Part shown: one piece after another, positions 25,675 to 34,743 of the stretch
How positions within the stretch are numbered: the stretch's first letter is position 1
Layout of the letters: the number at the start of each line of letters is the position of its first letter
Assembly (NCBI RefSeq): GCF_011290685.1
Contig: NZ_JAANYN010000008.1
Location: 50,107-114,106, forward strand
Reading direction: 5' to 3'
From: Cyclobacterium plantarum
Lineage (GTDB): Bacteria; Bacteroidota; Bacteroidia; Cytophagales; Cyclobacteriaceae
DNA length: 64,000 nucleotides
Made by a program: the position numbers and the translations under genes
Notes under the pieces: model-generated
What the model was told of the DNA's origin: nothing
The model's database searches: none
Seen by the model: only the letters and a program-made list of their open reading frames with translations

Positions 25675-26130
25675 TCAGTCCTCGTTGTCCCGGTCTCTGG
25701 AACCCCTTTCCCGCCTTTGCATTCTATAGATATGCCTCGTAAAATCCCGGTTCGCCTCATTCAATCTCAAAGATTGCACTGGAGATAAGGTTTCGGAAAC
25801 CTTTTCCAGAAAATTTTTTTCAGCGTTTAAGAGTTTCATTTGAATATCAAATCTTGCCTGTATCAGCTCCCTGGCTTCTTCATTGCTGATTTCACCTTCA
25901 CTTTTCTTGGAAATATTGCGCATTTCCCTCATCATGGACATCCTGGCTTGCTCGTGTTCGTTAAACAATGGCCAGAATTTCTCCGCCTGTTCGGGCGTAA
26001 TCGAAAGCCTGTTGGTAATAAAACCAACCCGGGCTGCATTGAGCTTTTCCCGATCAATATTGTTATCCCTTTGGCCAAAAGCTGTAAGGGTAATGCCCAT
26101 CATCAGCAAGACCATGATCCAGTTTTTCAT
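25675..26130 (-). CDS. Exported Spy/CpxP-like protein of a sigma-factor operon
   Basis: 151 residues from the ATG at 26130 (MKNWIMVLLMMGITL), one base after the stop of the upstream gene; the longer frame to 26154 would run into that gene. A signal peptide ends near AFGQ. The mature part is helical and charged, with LSITPEQAEKFWPLFNEHE near the start and ETLSPVQSLRLNEANRDF near the end, the paired LTxxQ-like pattern of Spy/CpxP proteins. These act as periplasmic sensors or chaperones under envelope stress. Its position behind an ECF sigma and a membrane anti-sigma candidate suggests it feeds back on that system. Confidence 0.72.
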   Translation of the reverse strand: MKNWIMVLLMMGITLTAFGQRDNNIDREKLNAARVGFITNRLSITPEQAEKFWPLFNEHEQARMSMMREMRNISKKSEGEISNEEARELIQARFDIQMKLLNAEKNFLEKVSETLSPVQSLRLNEANRDFTRHIYRMQRRERGSRDRDNED

Positions 26131-26131
26131 A

Positions 26132-26503
26132 TCAATACCAAATTTCTGTGTCATAATATTCTACTTCATCCCATTCCTGACTGCTCCATTCCTCCTCTGC
26201 GATAAGATCCAATAAATCATTCGGATGCTCTGCAAGAAGTAATACTTCCTCATCATCCCATACACCAGTAGTTATGTAATACTCTACGTCGTCATTGATC
26301 TGGGTCTGAAGATCCACTTCATCAATGGCTGTAAAGTCAATGGCTAATATCATAAAGCCAATCAGCAAAACAGCCGCTGCAGCGATTCCGCTAATATAAT
26401 AGTGTTTTATCCGCTGCTTTCTCTTATTAAGGATGATATCCGGAAGATTTTCAAAGTAATTTTCCGGAGCCTTAAATATATTCTCTTTTGGAAATTTATT
26501 CAT
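26132..26503 (-). CDS. Single-pass membrane protein, probable anti-sigma factor
   Basis: 123 residues. An N-terminal cytoplasmic part of about 33 residues (KENIFKAPENYFENLPD) is followed by one transmembrane helix (ISGIAAAAVLLIGFMILAI, about residues 38-56) and an acidic periplasmic tail rich in Asp, Glu and Trp. The PENYFENLPD segment before a basic stretch and a TM helix is common in Bacteroidota proteins encoded next to ECF sigma factors. It lies 34 bp after the sigma gene and 1 bp before the CpxP-like gene. The role is inferred from layout; no zinc-binding anti-sigma motif is seen. Confidence 0.6.
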   Translation of the reverse strand: MNKFPKENIFKAPENYFENLPDIILNKRKQRIKHYYISGIAAAAVLLIGFMILAIDFTAIDEVDLQTQINDDVEYYITTGVWDDEEVLLLAEHPNDLLDLIAEEEWSSQEWDEVEYYDTEIWY

Positions 26504-26537
26504 ATACTTCTTTTAGACTGTTTATCCTCCCCAAGGT

Positions 26538-27086
26538 TTATTCCCGCTTCAGAATTTCTTCAATTTTTTTTACGGCATGGTGGTAACTGGCCTTAAGGCC
26601 ACCTACACTTGTATCGGTCATCTTACTTATTTCTTCATAGGACAATTCCTCAAAATATTTAAGGTTAAAAACCAGTCTTTGTTTTTCAGGTAGCTTCAAA
26701 ATGGCTTTTTGCAGTTGTCTTTGGATCTCATTACCATCCACCAGAGGCGATTCTTCGACATAGGCTTTCATGACTTCATGGTGGTCTTCCATAGAAAAAA
26801 AGTTACGCCTCTTTTTCTTTTCCAGAAAATTCAGACTTTCGTTTACAGCTATCCGATAGATCCATGTAAACAAGGTCGATTTGTGGTTGAACTGATGAAT
26901 GTTTCTAAAGGCCTTGATAAAGGTGTTCTGAACCACATCATCGGCATCATCATGGATGACGACCATTTTTCTGACCATGCCATAGACCCTCTTTTGATAA
27001 GTTTCAACTAATATCCTGAAGCCCTGATCCCTGGTTTGTGGATCATTGATCAATTCCAAAAGTTTTACATCGATTAAGGGAACCAT
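26538..27086 (-). CDS. ECF RNA polymerase sigma factor
   Basis: 182 residues from the ATG at 27086 (MVPLIDVKLLELI). An in-frame ATG at 27209 would add 41 residues that do not look like sigma. Region 2 is YGMVRKMVVIHDDADDVVQ followed by FIKAFRNIHQFNHKSTLFTW. Region 4 is KLPEKQRLVFNLKYFEELSY with EISKMTDTSVGGLKASYHHA as the helix-turn-helix. It directs RNA polymerase to a stress or surface-signal regulon, very likely including its own operon with the membrane anti-sigma candidate and the CpxP-like protein. Confidence 0.9.
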   Translation of the reverse strand: MVPLIDVKLLELINDPQTRDQGFRILVETYQKRVYGMVRKMVVIHDDADDVVQNTFIKAFRNIHQFNHKSTLFTWIYRIAVNESLNFLEKKKRRNFFSMEDHHEVMKAYVEESPLVDGNEIQRQLQKAILKLPEKQRLVFNLKYFEELSYEEISKMTDTSVGGLKASYHHAVKKIEEILKRE

Positions 27087-27234
27087 TAGTTGTTTAGACT
27101 GGAAAAGGCCATCTGGGTTTAATGAAGTAGTTGAAAAGAACCGAATAAATGGAAAATTTTTGTGATTCCCCTTTTCAATCGGATTAATAAGCCCTTTGTA
27201 ATCGCCCAATTCCGGGCCGTCCTAAATCAATTCA

Positions 27235-28161
27235 TTATGAAAGTGAATTTCCCCGTAAATAATCCTGCACTTCCATCTTTCTTTTCCCTTCAAGCTGTAG
27301 TTCCAAAATGGACAATGCTCCATTTCCGGTCTGGAAATGGATATAAGATTTGTTATCTGTTTTATATTCCCCGAGATTTAAGCCAGCGGGTTCATGGTCC
27401 AGGACCTCGGTTCGGAGTACCTTACAGGACTTTCCATTCAAAATACACCTGGCCCCTGGATAGGGCGAAAGCCCCCGTACCAGATGGTGTATGGCGGCGG
27501 CAGATTTGCTCCAATCAATTTCACAAGTTTCCCTGTAAATTTTCGGTGCCGGATGAAGGGCTTTGCTGTGGTCTTGCTTTTGGGGCCGGACATTATCTGT
27601 AGCAATTGCTTCTACAGTTTTCACAACCAGATTTGCGCCCCTTTGCATCAATCGCTCGTAAAGGCTACCTACATTATCATCAGGATGAATGGGCTCTTCT
27701 TCCTGAAAAAGGATATTTCCCGTATCAATTTCCTGCTGAAGAAGAAAAGTGGTGACTCCGGTTTTCGTTTCCCCATTGATCAGCACCCAATTGATGGGAG
27801 CTGCACCCCTGTAATCTGGCAAAAGCGAGGCATGCAGATTGAAAGTGCCTTTTGGGGGCATGGACCATACCAGCTCCGGAAGCATTCTAAAGGCCACTAC
27901 TACCTGTAAATCTGCCCGGTAGGATTTTAATTCGGCCAGGAATGACTCATTTTTCAGATTTGGTGGTTGCAACACAGGGATGTCATGACGCTGTGCAAAG
28001 TCCTTTACAGGGGAAGGTTTTGCTTTTCTGCCTCTTCCCTGAGGCTTATCCACCGCGGTAATCACAGCCACCACGTTCCAGCCATTCTTCAGCAAGGACT
28101 CCAGAGGAGCAACTGCAAACTCTGGTGTTCCCATAAATATTATCCTGAGATCCTTTTCCAT
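27235..28161 (-). CDS. fmt: Methionyl-tRNA formyltransferase
   Basis: 308 residues. The formyl-transfer motif HASLLPDYRGAAPINW and the N-terminal FMGTPEFAV are diagnostic. A C-terminal OB-like domain begins near residue 205 (RETCEIDWSKSAAAIHHLVRGLSPYPGA). The enzyme formylates initiator methionyl-tRNA with 10-formyl-tetrahydrofolate. It starts 6 bp after the NamZ stop, so the two form an operon, an unusual pairing since fmt more often sits with def. Confidence 0.95.
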   Translation of the reverse strand: MEKDLRIIFMGTPEFAVAPLESLLKNGWNVVAVITAVDKPQGRGRKAKPSPVKDFAQRHDIPVLQPPNLKNESFLAELKSYRADLQVVVAFRMLPELVWSMPPKGTFNLHASLLPDYRGAAPINWVLINGETKTGVTTFLLQQEIDTGNILFQEEEPIHPDDNVGSLYERLMQRGANLVVKTVEAIATDNVRPQKQDHSKALHPAPKIYRETCEIDWSKSAAAIHHLVRGLSPYPGARCILNGKSCKVLRTEVLDHEPAGLNLGEYKTDNKSYIHFQTGNGALSILELQLEGKRKMEVQDYLRGNSLS

Positions 28162-28167
28162 GGTACA

Positions 28168-29385
28168 TTATTCGTAAATCAAATATTTCGCTCTGATTCT
28201 GTTATAGGCTTTCAAATCTTCCTGCCAGGATTCCCTTATAGTTGCCTCGCCCTTACCGTCCAGAATGGCTTTTCTCAATTGATCTGATCCTGCCAGTTTA
28301 TCAAAAAAGTTATTGAAAAAATTCGGTCCATTATTGGCAATTCTGTATGCTTCCAACAAATGTGACAAGGTAAACCTGTGGGTGAGGGGCTCGTTTCTAA
28401 GATCTTTTCCATAACAAACCTTATTTTCCTGAGGGGGGGTTTTGGACATGCCTTCAATGCTGACAGGGGTAAAAGTGAAATCACCGAATTTTGGATCAGG
28501 ATAGCCATATACCTGAAATGGAAAAAGGGTTCCTCTACCCAGGCTGATATTTGTCCCTTCAAAAAAACACAGGGAGGGATACAGCCTGATCGATACATCA
28601 TTGGGCAGGTTTGGAGAAGGTTTGACAGGCAGGGAATAATGGGATGAATGATCCCACTGTGCCACCGGAATGATATCGATTTCGGCCTTCACCTTATTTT
28701 CCAACCAACCCTCGCCATTGATCATTTGAGCCAACTCGCCCACGGTAAGCCCATGGACTACGGGAATGGGATGCATGCCCACAAAACTTTCATATCCAGG
28801 TTGCAGAACAGGTCCGTCTACATAGTCTCCATTTGGATTGGGGCGATCCATGATCATTAGTTTTTTACCTTGTTCTGCACAGGCCTCCATCAAATAATGG
28901 AGGGTACTGATAAAGGTATAAAACCTAACCCCAACGTCCTGAATATCAAAAATAATGATATCCACATCCTGCAGTGCAGCTTTGGATGGCTTTTTGGAGT
29001 CCCCATAAAGTGAGACCAGGGGTAAGCCTGTTTTTGGGTCGACCTGGTTTTCAACCTTTTCGCCTGCATCGGCATCACCCCTGAATCCATGCTCCGGAAC
29101 AAAAACCTTTTTTACCTCAATCCCTTCCTGCAACAAAAAATCGACCAAATGAATGTTGTCACTTTGAGTCAATACGCTGGTTTGGTTAACCGCAAGGGCC
29201 ACCCGTTTGCCGGCTAATTTAGGCAAATACAACTCAGGTCGGTCAGCACCGGGTATCGCTTTCCTGGAAAGGACTTCATTATCTGGCTGTCTGGTAATTT
29301 CTGCCCGGTTTTCTGAGCTTTGTTTGCAAAATGTCAGGTTTCCAAACAAAAAAGCCAGGATAAGTATTAATTTTAGGTGCTTCAT
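28168..29385 (-). CDS. NamZ-family (DUF1343) exo-beta-N-acetylmuramidase, lipoprotein
   Basis: 405 residues from the ATG at 29385 (MKHLKLILILAF); an in-frame ATG at 29424 would add 13 residues before the signal peptide. The lipobox is LTFC at about residue 20. The conserved DUF1343 segments include ALAVNQTSVL, FVPEHGFRGDADAGE, DVGVRFYTFISTLHYLMEAC and MDRPNPNG. Characterised members (NamZ) remove terminal N-acetylmuramic acid from peptidoglycan fragments, so a role in cell-wall turnover or recycling at the envelope is expected. It is divergent from the Lol-type permease gene with only 38 bp between starts. Confidence 0.86.
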   Translation of the reverse strand: MKHLKLILILAFLFGNLTFCKQSSENRAEITRQPDNEVLSRKAIPGADRPELYLPKLAGKRVALAVNQTSVLTQSDNIHLVDFLLQEGIEVKKVFVPEHGFRGDADAGEKVENQVDPKTGLPLVSLYGDSKKPSKAALQDVDIIIFDIQDVGVRFYTFISTLHYLMEACAEQGKKLMIMDRPNPNGDYVDGPVLQPGYESFVGMHPIPVVHGLTVGELAQMINGEGWLENKVKAEIDIIPVAQWDHSSHYSLPVKPSPNLPNDVSIRLYPSLCFFEGTNISLGRGTLFPFQVYGYPDPKFGDFTFTPVSIEGMSKTPPQENKVCYGKDLRNEPLTHRFTLSHLLEAYRIANNGPNFFNNFFDKLAGSDQLRKAILDGKGEATIRESWQEDLKAYNRIRAKYLIYE

Positions 29386-29423
29386 ATTAATTTGCGTTTC
29401 GGTTAACAAAATAAACGACTTCA

Positions 29424-30644
29424 TTGAACCTTTCCTACTTCATTGCAAAAAGAATCAGTTTTAAAAAGACAGGAGGTTTCACCGGAACCATTCACAGGAT
29501 AGCGGTAGCCAGCATTGCATTGGGGCTTTCTATCATGATCATTTCCTTTCTGATTCTGGGAGGTTTCCAGGAGGTGATTTCCAATAAGGTTTTTTCCTTC
29601 ACCGGGCATTATCAGGTCAACCGTTTTGTCATGAGTCAATCTCTGGATGATTCACCGACGAGCACTGAAAGTAATTTTTATACCAATTATACCGATCTGG
29701 ACAAAATCCGACATGTTCAGGTGTATGCCAACAAGCCGGGCTTAATCAAGGGTGAGGAAGAAGTAGAGGGGGTTATGATGAAAGGAGTGGGGCCGGGGTT
29801 TGATTCCCTTTCTTTTAAATCTTCACTGATAAAGGGCCGATTTATTCAATTCAACGAAGATGGTTCTGCTGCCAATGAGATCATTATCAGCACTAAAATT
29901 GCCCGCAAAATGCTGCTCGATGTCGGTGACAGGGTTACCATGTATTTCGTTCAGGACCCGCCAAGGTTTAGGAGAATGGAGGTGGTTGGACTCTATGAAA
30001 CCTTTCTGGAGGATTTTGATGACAAGATTGTGCTGGGGGATATAAAGGTCATTCGGGTGCTCAATGACTGGGATAAATCGCAGGTAGGTGGTTTCGAAGT
30101 TTTTTTGAATGATCCACAGGATATTGATAGCTACGAGGAATCCTTGTATGATTTTTTAGATTATGATTTAAGGCTGGTTAAGGTTACTGATAAATTCATT
30201 CAGATTTTTGATTGGTTGGAATTGTTGAATAACAATGTGTATGTGTTTCTGGCACTTATTCTTTTTGTCGCTGCCTTTAATATGGTGTCGATTCTTTTTA
30301 TCCTGATCATGGAACGAACACCTATGATCGGTCTATTAAAGGCAATGGGGGCGAAAAACAGGCAAATAAGGAATATTTTTATTTGGAATGGTGTCCGGAT
30401 TATTGGCAGAGGCATGGTATTGGGAAATATTATTGGCCTGGGCTTTGGTTGGATACAGGAGTATACCCAGTTGATCAAACTCAATCCTGAAAATTATTAC
30501 ATGAGTTTTGTCCCGGTATTTTGGAATTGGCCGATAATCATTGGCCTGAATATTCTGATTCTTCTGATCACCACCGCCGTGTTGTTTATTCCTGCCATGA
30601 TTACCAGCAATGTCAATCCAATCAAGTCTATTAAGTTTGATTGA
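29424..30644 (+). CDS. LolC/E-type ABC transporter permease (FtsX-like)
   Basis: 406 residues, starting at TTG (LNLSYFIAKRIS). One N-terminal transmembrane helix (IAVASIALGLSIMIISFLI) is followed by a periplasmic MacB-like domain of about 200 residues and three C-terminal helices of the FtsX domain (VYVFLALILFVAAFNMVSIL, a middle helix near IIGRGMVLGNIIGL, and WPIIIGLNILILLITTAVLF). Family members extract lipoproteins from the inner membrane or power mechanical envelope work with an ATPase subunit. No ATPase gene is next to it. Its 3' end overlaps the convergent mannosyltransferase gene by 14 bp. Confidence 0.86.
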   Translation: MNLSYFIAKRISFKKTGGFTGTIHRIAVASIALGLSIMIISFLILGGFQEVISNKVFSFTGHYQVNRFVMSQSLDDSPTSTESNFYTNYTDLDKIRHVQVYANKPGLIKGEEEVEGVMMKGVGPGFDSLSFKSSLIKGRFIQFNEDGSAANEIIISTKIARKMLLDVGDRVTMYFVQDPPRFRRMEVVGLYETFLEDFDDKIVLGDIKVIRVLNDWDKSQVGGFEVFLNDPQDIDSYEESLYDFLDYDLRLVKVTDKFIQIFDWLELLNNNVYVFLALILFVAAFNMVSILFILIMERTPMIGLLKAMGAKNRQIRNIFIWNGVRIIGRGMVLGNIIGLGFGWIQEYTQLIKLNPENYYMSFVPVFWNWPIIIGLNILILLITTAVLFIPAMITSNVNPIKSIKFD

Positions 30645-31377
30645 CCGCCTTGTACCCGAAAAAAATACTTTTCAGTTTCATATAAATTACACCAAATATG
30701 GCTTCCCTGAAAATGTGCTTGGACATTTTCGAAGAACCTCTGGTTCTGTCTGTAAAGATGATTGGCAATTCCACGATGTCAAAGCCAAGTTTCCAGGCAG
30801 TGAATTTCATTTCGATCTGAAAAGCGTATCCAATAAACCTGATTTTTTCCAGGTTGATCGCTTCCAGAACCTTTCTATGATAGCATATAAATCCAGCTGT
30901 GGTATCCTTTATGGGAATACCTGTGATGAGCTGCACATATTTGCTGGCAAAAAATGACATCAATACCCTACCCATCGGCCAATTGACTACATTCACACCA
31001 GATACATACCGAGAGCCAATCACCATGTCATGTCCTTCTTCAAACGCCTTGAGATACAGCCTGCTAAGGTCTTTGGGATCATGTGAAAAATCAGCATCCA
31101 TTTCAAAAATATATTCGTAACCATTGTTCAGCGCATAGGCGAAACCTTCCAGATAAGCCGTCCCCAAACCCAGCTTTCCTTTTCGTTCAATCAAATGGAC
31201 CCTGTTGGAAAAATCAAATTGCAGGGCTTTTACCAGTGTGGCTGTGCCATCAGGAGATCCGTCGTCAATTACCAATACTTCAAATCCTTCAGGAAGGTCC
31301 AGCACTGCCGTAACGATATCCTGGATATTCTCCTTTTCGTTGTAAGTTGGTATGATGACTAATTTTTTGCTATTCAT
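30631..31377 (-). CDS. Polyprenol monophosphomannose synthase (GT2, DPM1-like)
   Basis: 248 residues. The GT2 fold shows IIPTYNEKENI, VIDDGSPDGTA, and the DxD-like EMDADFSHDP, followed by the long SRYVSGVNVVNWP motif of the dolichol-phosphate mannose synthase group. There is no C-terminal membrane domain, so it is the short type. It transfers a sugar, usually mannose from GDP-mannose, to a polyprenyl phosphate for later use by membrane mannosyltransferases. A minus-strand TACTTTTG box (31389-31396) lies just upstream of the start. Confidence 0.87.
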   Translation of the reverse strand: MNSKKLVIIPTYNEKENIQDIVTAVLDLPEGFEVLVIDDGSPDGTATLVKALQFDFSNRVHLIERKGKLGLGTAYLEGFAYALNNGYEYIFEMDADFSHDPKDLSRLYLKAFEEGHDMVIGSRYVSGVNVVNWPMGRVLMSFFASKYVQLITGIPIKDTTAGFICYHRKVLEAINLEKIRFIGYAFQIEMKFTAWKLGFDIVELPIIFTDRTRGSSKMSKHIFREAIFGVIYMKLKSIFFGYKAVNQT

Positions 31378-31483
31378 ATTTCAAAGTACAAAAGTAGAAT
31401 ATATAAACGTTTATTCTTTGAAAACGGAAAAAAATTCGGTTTTTGAAAAGTTAAAAATCTTTAAATAAACAATTTTGTGAGGC

Positions 31484-32296
31484 TTATGGGTTGCCGTTGC
31501 AGCGTTTCATGTTGGATTTAGCAAGTAAATTACCGTTTAATGCTGCCGTTTCCAAATCAAGACAAGCCTGTCGTGGATTTTTATCGATCAGGCAAAGCGC
31601 TCTTCGTGCCAATGCCTCGTAATGTTTTGGATTTTTATCCAATACCTCATCGAAATCTTCAATGGCCCACTCTTTGTAACCCAGTTTCATCAAGGCAAAG
31701 CCCCTGTTATAATGTGCGCTCAGGTTGTCGGGTTCAATTTCCAGATATTTGTTAAAAGAAACGATGACCCCAAGACCATCACCTGAATAAGCCTGGGCAA
31801 TGCCTTTATAATAGTGTGGCATGGCTTCCTCTGGTTTCAGCCGGATGGCTTCATCCAGAAATTCCACGGAACTTTTAAAGCGTCCGTTTTTAATCATGGA
31901 CCTGGAGAGAAAAATCAGGATGTCATAATCCTTGGGGTCGTGCATGGCTGCCAATAAAAAATTTTTTTCCGCATCTTTCATGTCATCTTCTTCCCAGGCG
32001 ATTTTCCCAATTCCTGCATAGGCCTGGGCATAGGTTGGATCAAGACTCAGGATTCTGCGGTAATCCTGGATGGCTTTGTCATACATCTGCAACTCCTCAT
32101 AAGATCTGGCTCTTAAATGTAAAGTCTTTAAATCCGTTGAGCTGACAAATAATACCCTATTAAACTCTTGAATAGCTTCTTCATATCTGCCATTTTGATA
32201 CAGGGCTTCCGCATCCCTGAAACTGCCTATGCATTGACTAAAAAGCAATGAAACAAAAAAGCAGACTAGTAGGTTAATGGTCAATGAAATTCTCAT
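31484..32296 (-). CDS. TPR-repeat lipoprotein
   Basis: 270 residues. The signal peptide ends in a lipobox (LLFSQC, Cys22), so the protein is lipid-anchored in the envelope. The rest is a run of about six tetratricopeptide repeats (for example DAEALYQNGRYEEAIQEFNR and AQAYAGIGKIAWEEDDMKDA). TPR lipoproteins act as scaffolds for protein complexes; the partner is not visible here. It is separated from the his operon by 257 bp and probably has its own promoter. Confidence 0.85.
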   Translation of the reverse strand: MRISLTINLLVCFFVSLLFSQCIGSFRDAEALYQNGRYEEAIQEFNRVLFVSSTDLKTLHLRARSYEELQMYDKAIQDYRRILSLDPTYAQAYAGIGKIAWEEDDMKDAEKNFLLAAMHDPKDYDILIFLSRSMIKNGRFKSSVEFLDEAIRLKPEEAMPHYYKGIAQAYSGDGLGVIVSFNKYLEIEPDNLSAHYNRGFALMKLGYKEWAIEDFDEVLDKNPKHYEALARRALCLIDKNPRQACLDLETAALNGNLLAKSNMKRCNGNP

Positions 32297-32522
32297 ATAT
32301 TAATAGATTAGTTTTAAATATACAGGAATTTCTTTTTTATTACAAAAAAACGGATATCATTTCAATCCAAAGGTGCAGAATACATCGTAAATGTATCTTA
32401 TATTGTACGATTAGAAATTAAAAAAATGATTTACAACCGATTACAGGAAGTAAATCTTTTTTGATTTCCGAAAGATATCATCAGCACTTGCAATAAGATA
32501 AAAAATCAGTTATTTTTTTATA

Positions 32523-32555
32523 GGCTATCCTACACGGCAGGATAGCCTTTTTTTT
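32523..32555 (+). terminator. + strand hairpin terminator abutting the hisB stop
   Basis: A perfect 9-bp stem GGCTATCCT (32523-32531) with AGGATAGCC (32539-32547), loop of 7, then eight Ts (32548-32555). The T run lies on the + strand and reaches into the minus-strand hisB stop codon (32554-32556). Both flanking genes are on the minus strand, so in its own direction it has no known gene to serve. It may still act as a 3'-end hairpin for hisB. Confidence 0.6.
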
Positions 32556-33654
32556 ATAATTTCCCTTTTGTACTTGGCAACTGATCCAGGCCATGAGGAT
32601 CTTTTTTTACTGCCATTTTGATGGCTCTTGCCAATCCCTTGAAAATGGCTTCAATTTTATGGTGTTCGTTTTCTCCTGAAGCCTGAATATTCAGATTACA
32701 TTTTGCGGTATCACTGAAAGATTTGAAAAAGTGAAAAAACATTTCCGTCGGCATATCACCGATTTTTTCACGTTTAAAATCGGCATTCCAAACCAGCCAA
32801 GGTCTTCCTCCAAAATCTACTGCCACCTGTGCAAGGCAATCATCCATAGGCAAAAGGAAACCGTATCGGTAAATTCCCTTTTTGTCACCCAGGGCCTTAA
32901 GGTATGCTTCACCCAATGCCAATCCTGTGTCTTCAATGGTATGGTGCTCATCTATATGCAAATCGCCCTTGACTTTTATTTCCAAATCAGTGCCTCCATG
33001 TCTCGCCAGTTGATCCAACATGTGATCAAAAAAAGGAATGCCCGTGTGGATATCACTTTTACCGGTTCCATCCAGGTTCAACCGAATTGAAATCTGGGTC
33101 TCTGAAGTTGATCTGTCCAGGCTTGACATTCTGGGAGGTAACTTCAAAAAACTGTAAATATCGTCCCAGGAGTTGACACAAAGCTCAGCTCCGGAAACTT
33201 CTTCCGACCCAAAATAGATGGCCCGGGCTCCCAGGTTTTTTGCCAGCTGAACGTCTGTATTCCTGTCACCGATCACGTACGAATTTTCAAGGTCAACATC
33301 CCCATTCATGTATTCTTGTAGCAAGCCCGTACCGGGTTTGCGTGTAGGGGCATTTTCATGCGGGAAGGTTTTGTCTATGTGTATGGCTTTGAATATCACT
33401 CCTTCCTGCTCCAGGGTTTTAAGCATCTTGTATTGCGCAGGCCAAAAGGAATCTTCCGGAAAGGATGAGGTTCCCAGACCATCCTGATTGGTAACCATCA
33501 CCAGGTCAAAATCATTGTCTTCCGATAACTTGCTCAGGTTGGTAATGGCCCTGGGGATAAATTCTAACTTTTCGAGGCTATCTACCTGAAAATCTGTAGG
33601 TGGTTCCTTGATGATTGTACCGTCCCTATCAATAAATAAAACCTTTCTCTTCAT
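32554..33654 (-). CDS. hisB: Bifunctional histidinol-phosphatase / imidazoleglycerol-phosphate dehydratase
   Basis: 366 residues in two domains. The N-terminal HAD phosphatase has the nucleophile in FIDRDGTII and later [11 protein letters not shown] and YVIGDRNTD. The C-terminal dehydratase (from about residue 180) has [19 protein letters not shown] and [14 protein letters not shown] with the metal-binding histidines. The two activities are steps 6 and 8 of histidine synthesis. This is the fused form found in enterobacteria and many Bacteroidota. It is the last gene of hisG-D-C-B, 20 bp after hisC. Confidence 0.95.
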   Translation of the reverse strand: MKRKVLFIDRDGTIIKEPPTDFQVDSLEKLEFIPRAITNLSKLSEDNDFDLVMVTNQDGLGTSSFPEDSFWPAQYKMLKTLEQEGVIFKAIHIDKTFPHENAPTRKPGTGLLQEYMNGDVDLENSYVIGDRNTDVQLAKNLGARAIYFGSEEVSGAELCVNSWDDIYSFLKLPPRMSSLDRSTSETQISIRLNLDGTGKSDIHTGIPFFDHMLDQLARHGGTDLEIKVKGDLHIDEHHTIEDTGLALGEAYLKALGDKKGIYRYGFLLPMDDCLAQVAVDFGGRPWLVWNADFKREKIGDMPTEMFFHFFKSFSDTAKCNLNIQASGENEHHKIEAIFKGLARAIKMAVKKDPHGLDQLPSTKGKL

Positions 33655-33674
33655 CTTAATCGTAATTTGGGGAT

Positions 33675-34742
33675 TTAGTCGTTTGCCTGAGCTTCCAATA
33701 CTTCATTCAAGGCTTGTAACATTCGTTTGTTTTCACCTTCCGTGCCTACCGTTATTCTCAAACAATCGTCACAATGCTGAACTTTGGACCGGTCCCTGAC
33801 TATTATTTTTTTGCCAATCAGTTGCTGATAAACCTTGTGGGCATCTGGTACTTTGACCAACAAAAAGTTTGACTGCGAGGGAAAGACTTTTTCTACCCTG
33901 GAAATTTTCCCCAGATCCTTTATCAGTTTCTCTTTTTGCTTTAAAATATCCTGTACCATCCCACCGAGCTTGTCCATATTGCCCATTGCCTGCAGTACGG
34001 TTTGCTGGGTAAGTCCGCTCACATTGTAGGGGGGTTTGATTTTATTGAGAATCGCAATGATTTCTCTAGATGCATAGGCCATTCCCAATCTCAATGCAGC
34101 AAGCCCCCATGCTTTGGATAAGGTTTGCAAGACCAAAAGATTTGGAAATCGGTCCAGTTCTTCGCAAAAGCTAGGCTCATCACTAAAATCAATATAGGCT
34201 TCATCTACTACCAGCAGTCCATCGAAACCCTTTAGGATTTTATAGATGGCATCCCTATGCAGTTTGTTCCCACTGGGATTATTGGGCGAACAAATAAAGA
34301 TGATTTTGGTATGGGCATCCACGGCTTGAAGGACTTCATCTTCCCGTATTTGAAAATCGGTACTTAGGGGAACCTTCACGACCCTGGTATCATTAATGCC
34401 CGCACTGACTTCATACATGCCGTAAGTAGGAGGGAGGATGATGACATTATCCATTCCTGGCCTGCAAAAAGCCCTGAAGAGCAAATCAATCGCCTCATCG
34501 CTGCCGTTTCCCAAAAACATGTTTTCTGCAGGCACTTTCTTGATCTGGGAAAGCCTTGTTTTGAGTGCCATCTGATAGGGGTCAGGGTAACGGTTGAAAG
34601 CCTCTCTGGTGATTGACCCCAGTGGGTTTTCATTGGCATCCAGAAAAACGCCCTCCTTTCCCGTGTATTCATCCCTGGCAGAGGAATAAGGCTTAAGAGC
34701 GGCAATGTGTGGCCGCAACAACTTTGATAGATCAAATGCCAT
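33675..34742 (-). CDS. hisC: Histidinol-phosphate aminotransferase
   Basis: 355 residues from the ATG at 34742 ([13 protein letters not shown]), one base past the hisD stop; an ATG at 34751 would give an 8-bp overlap instead. PLP-enzyme motifs are [30 protein letters not shown], the Schiff-base lysine in [13 protein letters not shown], and the C-terminal LRITVGT arginine that binds the substrate phosphate. It makes histidinol phosphate from imidazole acetol phosphate and glutamate. Confidence 0.95.
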   Translation of the reverse strand: MAFDLSKLLRPHIAALKPYSSARDEYTGKEGVFLDANENPLGSITREAFNRYPDPYQMALKTRLSQIKKVPAENMFLGNGSDEAIDLLFRAFCRPGMDNVIILPPTYGMYEVSAGINDTRVVKVPLSTDFQIREDEVLQAVDAHTKIIFICSPNNPSGNKLHRDAIYKILKGFDGLLVVDEAYIDFSDEPSFCEELDRFPNLLVLQTLSKAWGLAALRLGMAYASREIIAILNKIKPPYNVSGLTQQTVLQAMGNMDKLGGMVQDILKQKEKLIKDLGKISRVEKVFPSQSNFLLVKVPDAHKVYQQLIGKKIIVRDRSKVQHCDDCLRITVGTEGENKRMLQALNEVLEAQAND

Positions 34743-34743
34743 A

